From: Diphasiastrum complanatum
Taxonomy: Eukaryota; Streptophyta; Lycopodiopsida; Lycopodiales; Lycopodiaceae
DNA: 64,000 nt
Direction: 5' to 3'
NCBI GenBank assembly: GCA_029204225.1
Contig: MU832052.1
Span: 1-64,000 of the forward strand
The position numbers were made by a program, and so were the translations under genes. The notes beneath the pieces are model-generated. The model was not told the origin of the DNA and did no database searches. It saw only the letters and a list, made by a program, of their open reading frames with translations. Shown piece after piece: positions 22,906 through 34,140 of this stretch (the first letter of the stretch is position 1; every line of letters starts with the position of its first letter).

Positions 22906-23373
22906 TTATATATATATATTTTTTATTTTATGATTTTTTTTTATTTTTGATATTTTTAATTTTCTAATATTTTTTCAAATTTTAAGATTTTTTAGAATTT
23001 TGGAAAAAAATTTAATGTCAAAATATAAACATTAAATTGCATGTAAGCTTTTGAAATTATATTAAAATCTTTCAAATTGCACTTTGAATATGAAATAAAA
23101 AAATTAAAGCTTTTTAAAATTTTAAATTTACCTAATTTAACAATTATTAGTCATAATAACAAATTGGACACAATTAGTATTTGTGTTTTTTTGGCAATTT
23201 TAATATAAATTTTTTAAAATATTTTGCATCGCTTAGTCCAAATTTAGAATATTTGCAAAATGCAGCATCTTACAAATAATTCATTAATTTTTATATTAAA
23301 GATTCAAAATTTACATGAATTACTAAAAAATTGTAAGGGCTTAAAAAAAATGGGTCCTCCGCCATTTCCCGTT
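22906..23373. other. Very AT-rich non-coding stretch
   Basis: It starts with a TATATATATA run near 22910 and continues as mostly A and T words. No genes or further palindromic units were seen. Confidence 0.6.
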
Positions 23374-24160
23374 TCAAAAGATTTTGTGTTCATCTAGAAA
23401 ATGGAAAGCATAGTGAAAGCACGTAGCAGTTGATAAGTGCAATGCTGATCTGTCAAAAACATATTGGCTCCGAGTTGACCAGATTTTCCAAAGTGTTGAA
23501 AGCTTGCAAAAATGCCATAAAGTCAAGAGTGAAGAACTCATGCGGTGAGTCCCTGCGGCAGTAAATAAACAAGTGCTTAAACGATTCCTCCAATTGGCAA
23601 ACATGGTAGAGGCGATAAAAAAAGAAGGGCCATTTAGTAAGCGAAGGCGATGAACAAGTGAGAATATGACATGCCTGGTACTTGCCAAAGGGCATTGCAT
23701 AGAAAACAAAAATCCTCGTGCGCCAATAGGAGTTAGGGTCAGACAGGGACCAAGCAGAATTAAAATAGGAAGGGAGAAGGGACGAAAAGTGACGATGATG
23801 GGCGGAGCAGTAAGGAAAGAGGCGATCGAGGGAGGCTCCCACCTAGAAAGGCTTGCCAAGGGGCCCGCAGAAAGGTGAAGACCAAGAGAAAGAAAAGAGT
23901 CAAGATCAAGAAGCAAACGCCCATTGGAGGATGGGATAGAGTCAGCCAAAATTTGACAAGGCAGTACATGGACAAGTTGGTCCAAGGTCAAGAGATCCTT
24001 TCGGGGAAGGGCCAATGAGATGAGGGTGGCAAGGGAAAAGAGAAGGCAAATCAGGAGGAAAGAGGGCCGAAGTCCAAATCGGTTTATCGAATGGGAGTGG
24101 GGGCGAAGGCGAGTGGCGAAGGAGGGATCAGAGCTCCGGAAGGGCACGCCCTAGGTTCTT
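23374..24160 (-). pseudogene. LINE ORF2 C-terminal remnant (zf-RVT-like)
   Basis: On the minus strand the region is open in two frames for long stretches. One frame contains YRLYHVCQLEESFKHLFIYC, which has the C...EES..HLF..C layout of the zinc-binding domain (zf-RVT) that closes many plant LINE polyproteins. Upstream words such as LSRWEPPS fit the preceding segment poorly. No RT motifs are present. With the ORF1-like remnant just upstream (24360-25100) this looks like a LINE with its middle deleted. Confidence 0.5.
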
Positions 24161-24359
24161 GAGGATAAAAGGGCCTTTCAGACAAAAAGAACCTCTAAAG
24201 CTATTGTGAATTCAATTTTCAATTTTTTTTTTGAGGTAAATTTTTTGTGACATGCACCTTTTGGGCGGAAGGTGCATGTAAAAAAAAAAAGTAAATTTTT
24301 TTACGTGCACCTTCCGGCGTCCGGAAGGTGCCTATAAAAAAAATTTGCCCCACAGATTA

Positions 24360-25100
24360 CGTTATGTGAAGCACCACCATGTCCTTTGTAAAAATTTGAA
24401 AAGTGATTTTACGGCATGTGGTAGCGTAGCACCCTCCTTAAGATGTCTCGACGAGGGAGGCGTTGCCGATAGAGGGACAGGCAGAGGATGAGAACACACA
24501 GAATGAACAATAGAGGCAATGGGGGTGAACACCAAAAGGAGTGCCACCGACTGACCTTGCGTAGGAGGGCTCACTTGAATAAGCAAGACAACGAGGGCTG
24601 GAGCACCTGGGCCAACGGGCTAAGAGGCTGCTGAGGGGCTTCAGCTGGGGACGCAAAACAGAGCATTGAGCATGGACAGGGCATGGAGCAATCGCATGGC
24701 CGAGCCGCCTGCATCAGAAATAGGAGTCCGGCAGCCTTTAAAGACGACGTGCTAAAGATACGTTTTTCTCATGCATGAAAATTTGAGCTGCTCAACAAGA
24801 GGATCAGCTAACTTCCATAGAATGCAAGCCCAATAGTCTGGGGAGGGGGTGCGAGTCCTATCCGGCTGCATTAAGAAAATTTGCCAAGGCTACCTAAGAT
24901 AATCATTAGAGCTGGTAAAAGCTGAGGAGGGAAAAAGGGTAGCTCCACCCAAATTGGAACTTCCAAATGGAAAGGTTCCTCGATGAAGAGCCATTTTTGC
25001 CCTAAAAAATGAAGACCGTGTAGTTCTTTGTTGAGTGCCATGCGTCATGAATCCTTTGGCGGAAGTCAAAAATATTTGGCCACCTTCAAGTAGGAAACAT
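24360..25100 (-). pseudogene. LINE ORF1-like remnant (DUF4283-type with zinc knuckle)
   Basis: Minus-strand frames, shifted several times, spell parts of a plant LINE ORF1. EPFHLEVPIWVELPFFPPQL and ILGSLGKF come first. They are followed by DYWACILWKLADPLVEQL, TYLQHVVFKG, and a broken knuckle around CRRLGHAIAPC. This is the DUF4283 plus CCHC order. The remainder toward 24360 is serine/proline-rich. Stops and shifts make it non-functional. Confidence 0.5.
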
Positions 25101-27380
25101 CATTCCATGCATTATTCTTGTCAATAGCCATCTTATGTTTGTCAAATATCATTGCCTCAGGTTCAGCTTCTAGCTTATTGTTGTAGAACAAGGTTACAAC
25201 AGGTCTGCTATCAAAAAAACCTTTGATCTACAAATTAATCTCATAAGTTTGATGAGATCATTGAAGAAGAGGCTGATAAAACACAAGATTGCCTTAAGTT
25301 GCATTAATTCTGCATGGGTTAACATGATCCAAGCAACAAGACATTCGATAGTCTTCTTTCTCGGTATCTTCCTTGATTGGATGGGCTATCCAATTCCTTT
25401 AGCTTCCTGTTGTTGTACATGATTTGATGCTAGTGTTTTCTCCATTTCATGCAATAGGAATGGATTTGGATTTTCTCTCGATCCATTGGTATAAACCAGA
25501 TTAGTGACAATGTCTTGATGAAGATGGATTGCCACAAGTCCATTGATTTCTTTTATAAACAAGATGCTTAGAACACTTTGTGATAATCCAAAGTAGTGAT
25601 GCTCCAAGTCAGAGAATGTGTTTTCAATGTTTGGCCACATTGTAGTCATGTTTACATCATCGTAAAGTTCAAAAAGGTCATTATTATATTGATATCTAAA
25701 TAGCTCACCTTCGTTTTCTTATTACAAAGATTATCAATGTATTGATTCTCAAAGATGATATTGTTATATACAATTTGATATGAAGCAATAATTATGCCAC
25801 CAACAACTTCCCAATTGGTATTTTGTGCAGATATTCGCTAGTCCCCTTATGCTCATTTGATTCATGATCAAAAGTAATTCCAATAAGATCATTATCAGTA
25901 ATGCAATCATAACTTCTGATTGTTGGAGTGAAATTTGATTCTTGACAATCATATGGTACTCTATGTTTAAGCTGCAACTGTAGAGGTTTACTCTGCTCAT
26001 TAATAACCTCTTTATTTGACCTTTGTTCTAATCATTACAGCTCTCGGACAAAACTTGATCTTGATTTTCGAATTGATCTTCATCCACTTGTTCGTTGGTG
26101 CTTTGCTGATGTTGACTTGTCTCCATGGAAGAAAAATCGAATTTAAGAGCTTTGCTTCCTTCCTCGAAACCATCAGCTTCATCAAAAGATTCAAGATCCT
26201 GCTTGCTCAAGATATCTCGATCGATATCTGTTTTGGCTTGGAGGTTTGCCCCTGAATTATAGGCAACGTCGTTGTGAAGTCATCAACATCCATGCAAAAT
26301 AAGGGCTGACATTTATGGATGACAAGGAATTAATCTTTCCCAGATTAAGATTAACATCCAATTTTTGTGACATGGTACGAGTGTAGAATTACAATCTGTT
26401 ATCATTATTGCCATCTAGTCTTGAAAATGCCTCCATGATTGTACATTTTGTTTGATTCTTTGCTTATTCAACTTGGCACTATCTTGTATGGCAGTCAAAA
26501 TTTTACATAATACTTCTGTTGTCCCAATGGTCAACTTACTGGCAGTAAGGTCTACCGTATTACTTGATCTTTCATGAATGCTGACCCCTTGTTGCTGAGT
26601 TGATGGCATAAGACTCCCCACAAAATTGTCACAAGGACTAGAAATTGTCGCTCCACTTGCCACAATAATATTCCTTCCCTCCTTAAAATCATTTGTGTCA
26701 AGAAATGATGTACCCATTAGAGAAGGACCAATCATACTTATAGTGGCATAGAGACAATATCCTTCATTTCCGTCAATTTCTTCACTCTCATAGGCATTTT
26801 CATAAGCCTCATAGTCAATGTTTTCGAAATGTTGTTCCACACCATAGTGACATGGTCTTTTGAGCTCTTCAAGATCATAGAATTGATCCATTGGTCTTCT
26901 GTTCCACATTACATATGTTGTTGCTCATCCATGCTTATTGCTTATGACTGGTCTTCAGTAATAAACTAGAATTGATCTTGACCTTGATAATCACCATCAT
27001 TGGGCTCTAGTTCATTTTGACCATCGAATGGTTCAACTGCATCATCTGCAGACCAATCTTCAATGACTAGTTCGTGTTGAACTTCATTTGACTGTTCGTC
27101 ATTGAAATATTCAAAGTAGTGGTCAAGTTGAGAATTGTCATTGTAGTCCTGATACCAATCATCATCAGTGAAGTCATAATTGAGATTTTCAGAGTAGTGG
27201 TCAAGTTGAAAATCGTCATTGTAGTCCTGATACTAATTGACAACAACGAGGTCATCACCTTGGTCATAATCTTCAGCGAGATCTTTATCTTGATCCCAGC
27301 ATCTTCCACATCATTACCATAACTATACTCACCATATGACTGATTGTCATCTTCTTGTTCATAATCCCAATCCATTGGAA
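25101..27380 (-). pseudogene. Unrecognised, decayed coding-like region with acidic repeats
   Basis: Several minus-strand open segments follow one another in the same direction. 27375-27067 starts MDWDYEQEDDNQSYGEYSYG. 26909-26415 is 164 codons and contains YEAYENAYESEEIDG and NIIVASGATISSPC. 26210-26028 contains FDEADGFEEGSKAL. 25649-25386 contains NIENTFSDLEHHYFGLSQ. The first part is extremely rich in D, E, N, Q and Y. I cannot name the family. SGATIS slightly recalls a retropepsin active site with its Asp lost, so a retroelement or pararetrovirus-like gag/protease is possible. A decayed cellular gene is equally possible. Confidence 0.3.
27113..27240 (-). repeat. Two-copy 78-base in-frame tandem repeat
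   Basis: The block starting at 27116 (GTAGTGGTCAAGTTGA) recurs at 27194 with few changes, a period of 78 bases or 26 codons. In the acidic minus-strand frame both copies encode WYQDYND/YQDYNDD followed by QLDHY, so the repeat expanded an acidic, tyrosine-rich protein segment. Confidence 0.75.
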
Positions 27381-27399
27381 TTGGTTACTACGAATTGCA

Positions 27400-28740
27400 A
27401 ACCTGAAACTAATTTTAAAATGATATGGAAATCGGACTTAGCAAGACTCAGTTAAGCAGTGACAATAGGCATGGGTTTTCAATTAGAGCAAATACAAAGA
27501 AATCTTTCAAGAGGTCAAAATTTGGTATAAAAAGGGTTTCACAATTTCAAACTTGTTGAGCTGATGAATCTTGCTTTTTATTGCATTGAATTCCGAGCTC
27601 AAATGGGGAAGATGTAAGATCTCAAAGAAATAATATATAAAATGTAAGTCGTAGTAACTTAGTGAATAGAGGTAAAAAAATTAATGAAAGTAATGATTAT
27701 GAAAGCACAGTTACTGTACTCAGCTCGAACTGAGTATTTTTCGTTCTTGTAGTACCGGAATCCAAGGTCGTATGCAAAAGTTGTAAGCAAAAGTAAAACT
27801 GATAAAATAAGTGTAATTAATGGAACTTAGAATCTCCTAAGTAAATGCTTTTGTGATAATTGGTATTGCCCTTTACAAAGCAATTTCATATTGCATTATA
27901 GAATAGTATGTCTTTCATATCTTTTTCATCAATTTACCTACTACTTTTTCCTATGAATAAATGCACCAGGGTGTTCTCTCTTTCAATTCACCTTTTTGCT
28001 TTGATACTTTCTACATCGAAGTTCGATGGGTTTTCCCATCTTTTTATTAATGAAAACTAAAAGTTTCTTCTTCTTCTGACATGTTGACAATACTAACAAA
28101 TAAATACAACTATCAAGTTAATTCTAAATATATCACTCTATCATATATAGAAAGTCTAAACTTTTCAAATATAACAATTTCTCTAGAATCTTCTCCCACG
28201 TGGGCCGTGTTCTAGAAAGTCAATCTCCACAATGGTATGAGAATATAATCAACATGTTTTCATTCCAAAAATAGGTTTCATAAAATCTTCTAAAATATAA
28301 GGTTCCAAAAAATCAACATCTATGTGGGAAATTTCAAGTTTAGTAGATTATCTACACGATTCTAAACCTTAGATTTCAAAACATATGGGAGTTGTTAAAC
28401 TCATAATAATCGAGAAAACTACATAAATATAGACATAGTCGTAACTGCCCAAGATTTGGCACCATACCAGTTAAGAGGCTCTCTGTTTTGATTGCCAACC
28501 GGTCAAAGCAATGAAATTATTTTATTTTTTATAAAATATTTTTAAATCTTTTGTACTAGCCGCATATCAAAATAAACATGGTACTAAGTTGCAGTCTACT
28601 ACAAATTGGATTGGTCTTTAAATAGTTAGTGAAGGGATTTGTCCTTCTTGTAGATTGTTAATTGCTTTACCTTGGGCACACAAAATCATAGCGAAGCTTG
28701 CAGTAAAGTTAAGATTAATCCAGATCCTGGCATTAAAAAT
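27400..28740. other. AT-rich non-coding stretch
   Basis: No coding segment, RNA gene or repeat could be identified between the acidic region and the LINE. The sequence is uniformly AT-rich. Confidence 0.5.
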
Positions 28741-28796
28741 AAAAGTGCATAAACTACGATGATGTCAGTGGGAGTCTGCCAACTGATTGCAGCAGA

Positions 28797-30720
28797 TCAA
28801 AAAAGTGGTGAGTCGGCTAATGAAGGGAGATGAGATGTAGCAGATACAGCCACCGTCGCCCGTTGTAGAATTGATAGGGTCTGAGCATGTTGCAGGGCAA
28901 TGGAAATACGTTGTTTGAAAGAAGCCACGAGAATAGAACCAGGAATACCTTGACGCTCTGCCGTTTGATGAGAACACATGCGAAGGAAATCCTCAAAGCA
29001 TCGATGCAAGGTGCCATAAGTCTCCATTGCTAGGGGAAGGAAAGCATCAGTGGGGTGCCTGTCGGAGTAGTTTTTTTCCTTCTCTTGTGCTGCCACGCCT
29101 GCCGCTTCTCCTGGTGTGAAGGCAAAGTGAGGCAATAGGTCACCACGCATGGGATCAACAACAACAACATCTGCCAAAGTACGAAGCCCATCCTGAGAGA
29201 GGACAATGTCAACACGCATGCAGGGAGAGTGGGACGCAGAAGAAGGACGGACATGAGACTGCTCTCTGAGGACATGGAATCCTCCATCTTTGGTTATAGC
29301 GGCCGCTGCATCTTTGACAACATCATACGTAGTTGTGCGCTCACTCCCAGAAGGACGGCGGAGGAGGTGGATAGCAAGAGCATCAATAGCGTGACCACAA
29401 ACACACATGGAGAGACCCAAGACCGAAGGATGAGATAGCCCCAAGCGAAAATGAAGAGCAGCGGTGAAAATGGCTGAAGACAACCGAAAGGAAGGAATTA
29501 ACAGGCTGAGCTGATAGCCAAGCCCCCACACCAGGACCCACACAAGAAAGAAGCCGAGCTCGATGCAATGCCGAAGGAGCCTCAGAGAGCATGTTGGAAA
29601 GGGTTTGCTTGTGCACGCGCTCCAATAGGGTCTCTTGCAAGTGATCTGAGCTGAAAGTGAGGAGTTGCTTAAAAGGAGGAAGACAAGGTTGGGCAGAGAG
29701 GGGGAGGAGCTCTCGCGCAACGATGAGGAGGTGCTGGAAAGACAAAGAATCGCTATTCACATGAGCAATGCAATCTGCCAAGAGAGGGCGAAAGCCAGAA
29801 AGGAACCGAGAAGACAAAGCAGGGGCGACAAGAGCCCCCAGTTCCCAAGAAAAGCTGCGGGTGCAGAAGAAACCATAGAGAGAAGACCCACACCTCCAGA
29901 AGAAATGGGTAATCGAGCCTGGTTCCAAGCTGAAAGGGTCTTCACACCATCCAAAGAATCTGGGCCCAAAAGGCGGCCAAAAACATCCATAAGAGAGCTA
30001 TCAAAGGAAGAGAGAAGATGCAAAAAGTCCGAAGTAGGGGGGGGGAAGTCCGCAGTAGATAAGAAGGACGCTGGATAAAGCAAGACGTCAAGATGCCAAA
30101 CGCGACCTGAGTGCCACCCAACCGGGAAAGCAGATCTAAATGAGCAACATCCTCCTGGAGAGCCTCACCAAGAAAAACAGAGCTGAAGGAAGCAGACCCA
30201 AAAGGAACACCCAGAATGCGAATGTCATCCGAAGGAGCAAGGAAACCTTGAGGAGGAACAAAAGTCTGGGGGAAGACCTGTTGGAGACCACACTGAACAC
30301 TTGCGAGGTTGAATAGACAAACCAAGAGAAGCCAGCTACTCAGAGAAATGATGAAATGCGAGGAGCACCGTAGGAGCAGGACCAAAAAAATGAGTGTCAT
30401 CAGCAACCAAAGGAAATAAACAGGAGGGAAAGGCCTCTGTAGAAGCTCGAAGTGCACGGAAATGAGCCAGAGTGAAAAAATGACCACCCAAATGATCACC
30501 TTGACGAGTACCTTCTGCAGACTGGATAGTAGAAAGATCCCCAGAGCGCACATGGTGACTATAAAAGAGATGAGTCTTAGTAGCATAGAACAACCACACA
30601 AATGGGATAAGCTGAGCCAACTCACCACCAGCCGCGCGCAGCTCCTGAAAGATGGCAGCTCTAGCATCAGAGTTAAAAGCATTGGAAACATCCACTTGGA
30701 AAACAACCCAGTCAGGATGG
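28797..30720 (-). pseudogene. LINE 3' portion: RT core to C-terminal domain, cut by a gypsy LTR
   Basis: Read on the minus strand from 30720 it starts just before RT motif A (VDVSNAFNSDAR). It continues with motif B (GTRQGDHLGG) and motif C (VADDTHFF) in 30695-30336. The thumb-like segment RLPISSGGVGL with AAFLGNWGLL follows at 30083-29757. The end, in 29720-28797, has a CVCG...H cysteine-histidine motif (SMCVCGHAIDALAIHLLRR) and then a region with RVDIVLSQDG, ADVVVVDPMRG and AQEKEKNYSDRHPTDAFLP. Frameshifts separate the parts. The C-terminal layout (Cys-His motif, then spaced Asp/Glu/Lys) recalls LINEs with a restriction-like endonuclease; this is inference. The 5' part of this same copy is at 53930-54147, in the other orientation. 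Confidence 0.8.
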
Positions 30721-31541
30721 TGTTAGCAACTGTGCTAACAGAGAAAATAAAAAAAGAAAGAAATAAAACTCTGTGGCATGTGTTTTGTAAGACCACGTAT
30801 GAGTATCTGTCAATAAACTTCAGCCATGGCATGTGTTTTGTAAGTCCATGAGTAGAAGCTTAAATAATAATAAAATAGCTTAATTTTAGATTTAGAACTT
30901 AGACTTAGGAAACTTAAGATTAGAAATATTTTATCTTATGTTTTCCTAAGTTAAGAAATTCGAAGTTCTAAATCCTAAGTTAGAAGTTCTAGAAAGGCTA
31001 GAAACAGATTAGTCCCATAAGTTAGTAGACACTTATGGAAGACCCTCCTTGCCATAAAAGGAGAGGTATTTGCATTGTAAACAACACTTTTGAGATTAAG
31101 TTGTCTTGCTCTCTATTTTGGATAATTGTCATTCTATTTCATTTGTGTTCCCCTTGGAAAGGTGCATAGCTTGAGGGAAGGTGCTCGGGCCTCCTCGTGC
31201 CTCCTTTTCATCGGTTTTATTGTGGCATGTTCATTACTGCTTATTTGCTTAGTATTAGCGGCAATCGCATTTTATTACCCTTTGGGTGTTAATCTAGGAT
31301 TTAGTTTAATCACCTTGCTAGTTGGGTAAGCCTTAGTTTGGTTTTGTATTTTGTCATCTTAGTTAATTTCATTTCTATTTTGAACACTAGTTGGGTAAGC
31401 CTTAGTGCTTCATCATTGTTTTTGTTTCGCACTCAGTCTAAAGCTTGGAAAAAAACTTAGAAAGCGGACGATCCTCTCTATACTACACCACATCGTGAAT
31501 AGATCTAGCCAAACATTGACAAACCAGATTTACTTCCAACA
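30721..31541 (+). mobile_element. Ty3/gypsy LTR, family A (5' LTR)
   Basis: It begins TGTTAGCAACTGTGCTAACA directly at the LINE break and ends CTTCCAACA directly before a primer-binding site. A second copy, inverted, is at 54148-54970 with the same ends. A TATA-like CCATAAAAGG lies near 31054. In one roughly 90-base stretch compared by eye, about nine in ten bases match the other copy. The flanking LINE bases next to the TG end are CCATC when read on the LINE coding strand, and the same five bases flank the other LTR. Confidence 0.9.
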
Positions 31542-31542
31542 T

Positions 31543-31556
31543 TGGCGTCGTTGCCG
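31543..31556 (+). other. Primer-binding site, tRNA-Asp type
   Basis: TGGCGTCGTTGCCG follows the LTR by one base. It matches the complement of the 3' end of plant tRNA-Asp (TGGCGCCGTTGCCGGGG) with one mismatch. This primer is known for Athila/Tat-like gypsy elements. Confidence 0.85.
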
Positions 31557-32117
31557 CTTTTTAAGTATTTTTTTTTACCTAGCTGCTTCTCCTTTTTTTG
31601 TGTATTTTTTGCTTCCGTGTTGTATGTTTGCTTGTGTGCTTGTCTCTATCTACCAACAAACAGGACGCGTCGTCTCTCCAGGTCCTACACGAGTTGCGGA
31701 GCAACTTCTTCAACCGGAAGGAAGCAACAAAAGAGTCAACTTGGGCATTTTCTTCAAAAGAAGTGACCCAAGTGACCTTTTTCACAACCAAAAAGATATA
31801 TTAGAATTTGCCAGCCTGTCTGCAGCCCTAACAGACCCTGATCTTTTATTTTATCACCTCCATGAATTCTGACCACAGTCAAATTTTGAGAAAACAACCT
31901 AATTATACTGTCAAAATCCTTTATTTCTCACCCAAATCTTTGTCCTAGAATTTGCCGGTATTATAGTTAGAATTATCTACCTCTCCACAATTTCTCAACC
32001 TGTTTGTGAATTCTATCACGTCCAGAAAGACCAGTTTCTGTCCTACACTATCCATTCTACAAACAAATTGTCCTTTTGTCAAGTACAGTACTATCCTGCT
32101 CATCTCTATTCTACATC
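31557..32117 (+). other. Gypsy leader / possible A-B junction
   Basis: Mostly untranslated leader. One open frame ending at 31872 contains VAEQLLQPEGSNKRVNLG and LEFASLSAALTDPDLLF, with no family match. Somewhere here the family A leader must give way to the body that ends in a family B LTR, but the exact join is not visible. Confidence 0.4.
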
Positions 32118-32685
32118 ATGTCTCGTGACTATGCTAAATTTTCTAATCCGACTCCTCCACAACTAGAACGAAGAATTCCACGTATCGATGCACCAAAGTA
32201 CGATGGCGAATCTGACCCAGTTCGATTTCTCCAAGACTTTGATAATGCATGCCATTTTTATGGAGACACCTCTGAAACTGAAAAGCTTCGCCTATTTTCC
32301 ATGGTACTCTATGGCACCGCCAAGGAGTGGTATTTGAATCTCGAAGCTCCTGATCTTGCTTCTTGGACCACCCTCAAGGACACTCTCATCAAGCGTTTCA
32401 AACCATCCAAATTGACTCAAAGCCCGTTCATTCAAATTACTCATATCAAGATGCGTCGCGAAGAGTGTATCTGAAACTACATTGAGCGTTTTAAACGTCT
32501 CAAAGTAGAATGTGTTGATGAAAATATCACCGAACGAATGGCCATAAAACTATTCTTACCGCAATACAAGGCTGATTTATTTGTGCAGGTAAACATCCTA
32601 GTATTCGCTGCCCAAATAAACTCCGCTTTCGTCCAGCTTGTGAAAACTGTGGTATTGAACATCACGTAAAGGACTGCCCATCCTG
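32118..32685 (+). pseudogene. Ty3/gypsy gag (+ strand body)
   Basis: Starting at ATG 32118 (MSRDYAKFSNPTPPQ) the frame shows the retrotransposon gag core: PKYDGESDPVRFLQDF, LYGTAKEWYLNL, then TLIKRFKPSKL. A TGA at 32472 interrupts it, and YIERFKRLKVEC follows in the same frame. A CCHC knuckle, CENCGIEHHVKDC, appears in another frame at about 32639-32677, so there is also a frameshift and probably a deletion before it. Confidence 0.85.
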
Positions 32686-32699
32686 ATCTAAGCCAATTG

Positions 32700-33814
32700 C
32701 TCCTGTCTATTCAGTGCAAGTAGAAACCTTACCAATCGAAACACATCCTGCTTGGGTCTTGACTCGGGCACAAACCCAACACCAAACGCCTACACTTGCA
32801 CCCAGCAAAACTCAACCGCAGGCTGTTCCTCCAAGTGATGATTCAACTCCGATAGTTTACCCTCACCCATCTGAAGAAATTCGGTTGCATCATGAGTATC
32901 ACCAGCAAATCCGCAATGTCAACCAACAATCTTTCTCTTCCCATAAAGTACCTCACAAGCCCTTTGAAAGCAAAACCCTTGAAGGTACCGAAGTTTGGGG
33001 AGATTTACTACAACTCAATGTCACTCTTTCCTTCCATGTACTCTGGAAGCATGCTGGCCAGTGGAAACAATAGATCCAATACAATACCACCACCACTATT
33101 GACGAGTTGCCTGAAATGCCCTTACATCTAACCGATCCACTCAGCGAACGAGGCAACATCAAAATCCCAGCTACCCATCATCAATCCCGTGAAATTTTAA
33201 CAGTACTCGATGGAGGTTCCGGGGTTAATATCATTTCCACATCCCTCATGATGGAATGGAATCTGAGCGACAAGCTAGCCAAACCTACTTGTCAACTTCG
33301 GATGGCTGATCAAAGTGTGGTCCGACCTACCGGTTTCCTTCTGCACGTGCTGATCAAACTAGGAGGTCTCAAGTTTTCTGTTGGTCTCGTAGTACTTGAT
33401 ATTCCTAATAATGCCTATTCTTATGAATTACTACTTGGTTGTCCCTGGCTCACCAATGCACGAGTCGTTCATGACTGGAACAAAGGCCAAGTCACTTTTA
33501 GAAATCGTGACAGTTCTGTCACCATTGACTCAACGGGTAAACTCAAACCTGCACACATCCATGACGAGGGATCCTCAACCACCAACTCAGTATTTGAGCC
33601 ATACCAGTGCAGCCACGAAAAAGGTCATTATGTTAAATCTATTGATATCATAAACTGGAGTCACAGTCTAGCTACCATTGATTGTGTGAATGCCGATTAC
33701 TATGCCCAACATCAGGATAATTGTACCTCTCCACTCCCGATCGATCACGACCAATTACATGATCTGGATACACCTATCATCAATATCAATTTTATTGATA
33801 TTCTTACACCATGA
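32700..33814 (+). pseudogene. Ty3/gypsy gag tail and aspartic protease
   Basis: A proline/glutamine-rich linker (32714-33070, with a stop) leads to a protease frame that opens at 33107. The catalytic segment is VLDGGSGVNIIS, the plant gypsy form in which D-G-G replaces D-T/S-G. It is followed by VGLVVLDIPNNAYSYELLLG and CPWL, the typical flap and C-terminal strands. The frame then runs on to 33814 without pol similarity. The RT domain that should follow is missing. Confidence 0.85.
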
Positions 33815-34140
33815 TGAACTACTAAATGCTACATGGCTACCTACTATGAAGAAGGATTATCCTATACGATTTGCAAGCAGACAACTTACAAATCCAGAGA
33901 AGAATTATTCAACAACAGAATGTGAAGCGCTAGCCATGATTTTTTTCTGTTCGGAAATTTTGTCACTACCTCATGGAAACGCACTTTGTATTCTATACGG
34001 ATCATCAATCGTTACTTTACTTGGTAAATAAGACGTGTAATACTGGACGTATTGCAAGATGGTTATTATTGTTGACTGAATTTGACTTTTGAATTGTGGT
34101 CAAAAAGGGCAAGCAACATTATCTAGCCGATCACGTTTCG
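33815..34140 (+). pseudogene. Ty3/gypsy RNase H remnant (RT deleted)
   Basis: About 20-30 bases after the protease frame the sequence jumps to RNase H: KKDYPIRFASRQL, then NYSTTECEALAMIF. The part corresponding to YTDHQSLLYL is frameshifted (33990-34030), and VVKKGKQHYLADHVSRI is at 34096-34146. The whole RT and the first half of RNase H are absent, so this body could not copy itself. Confidence 0.8.
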
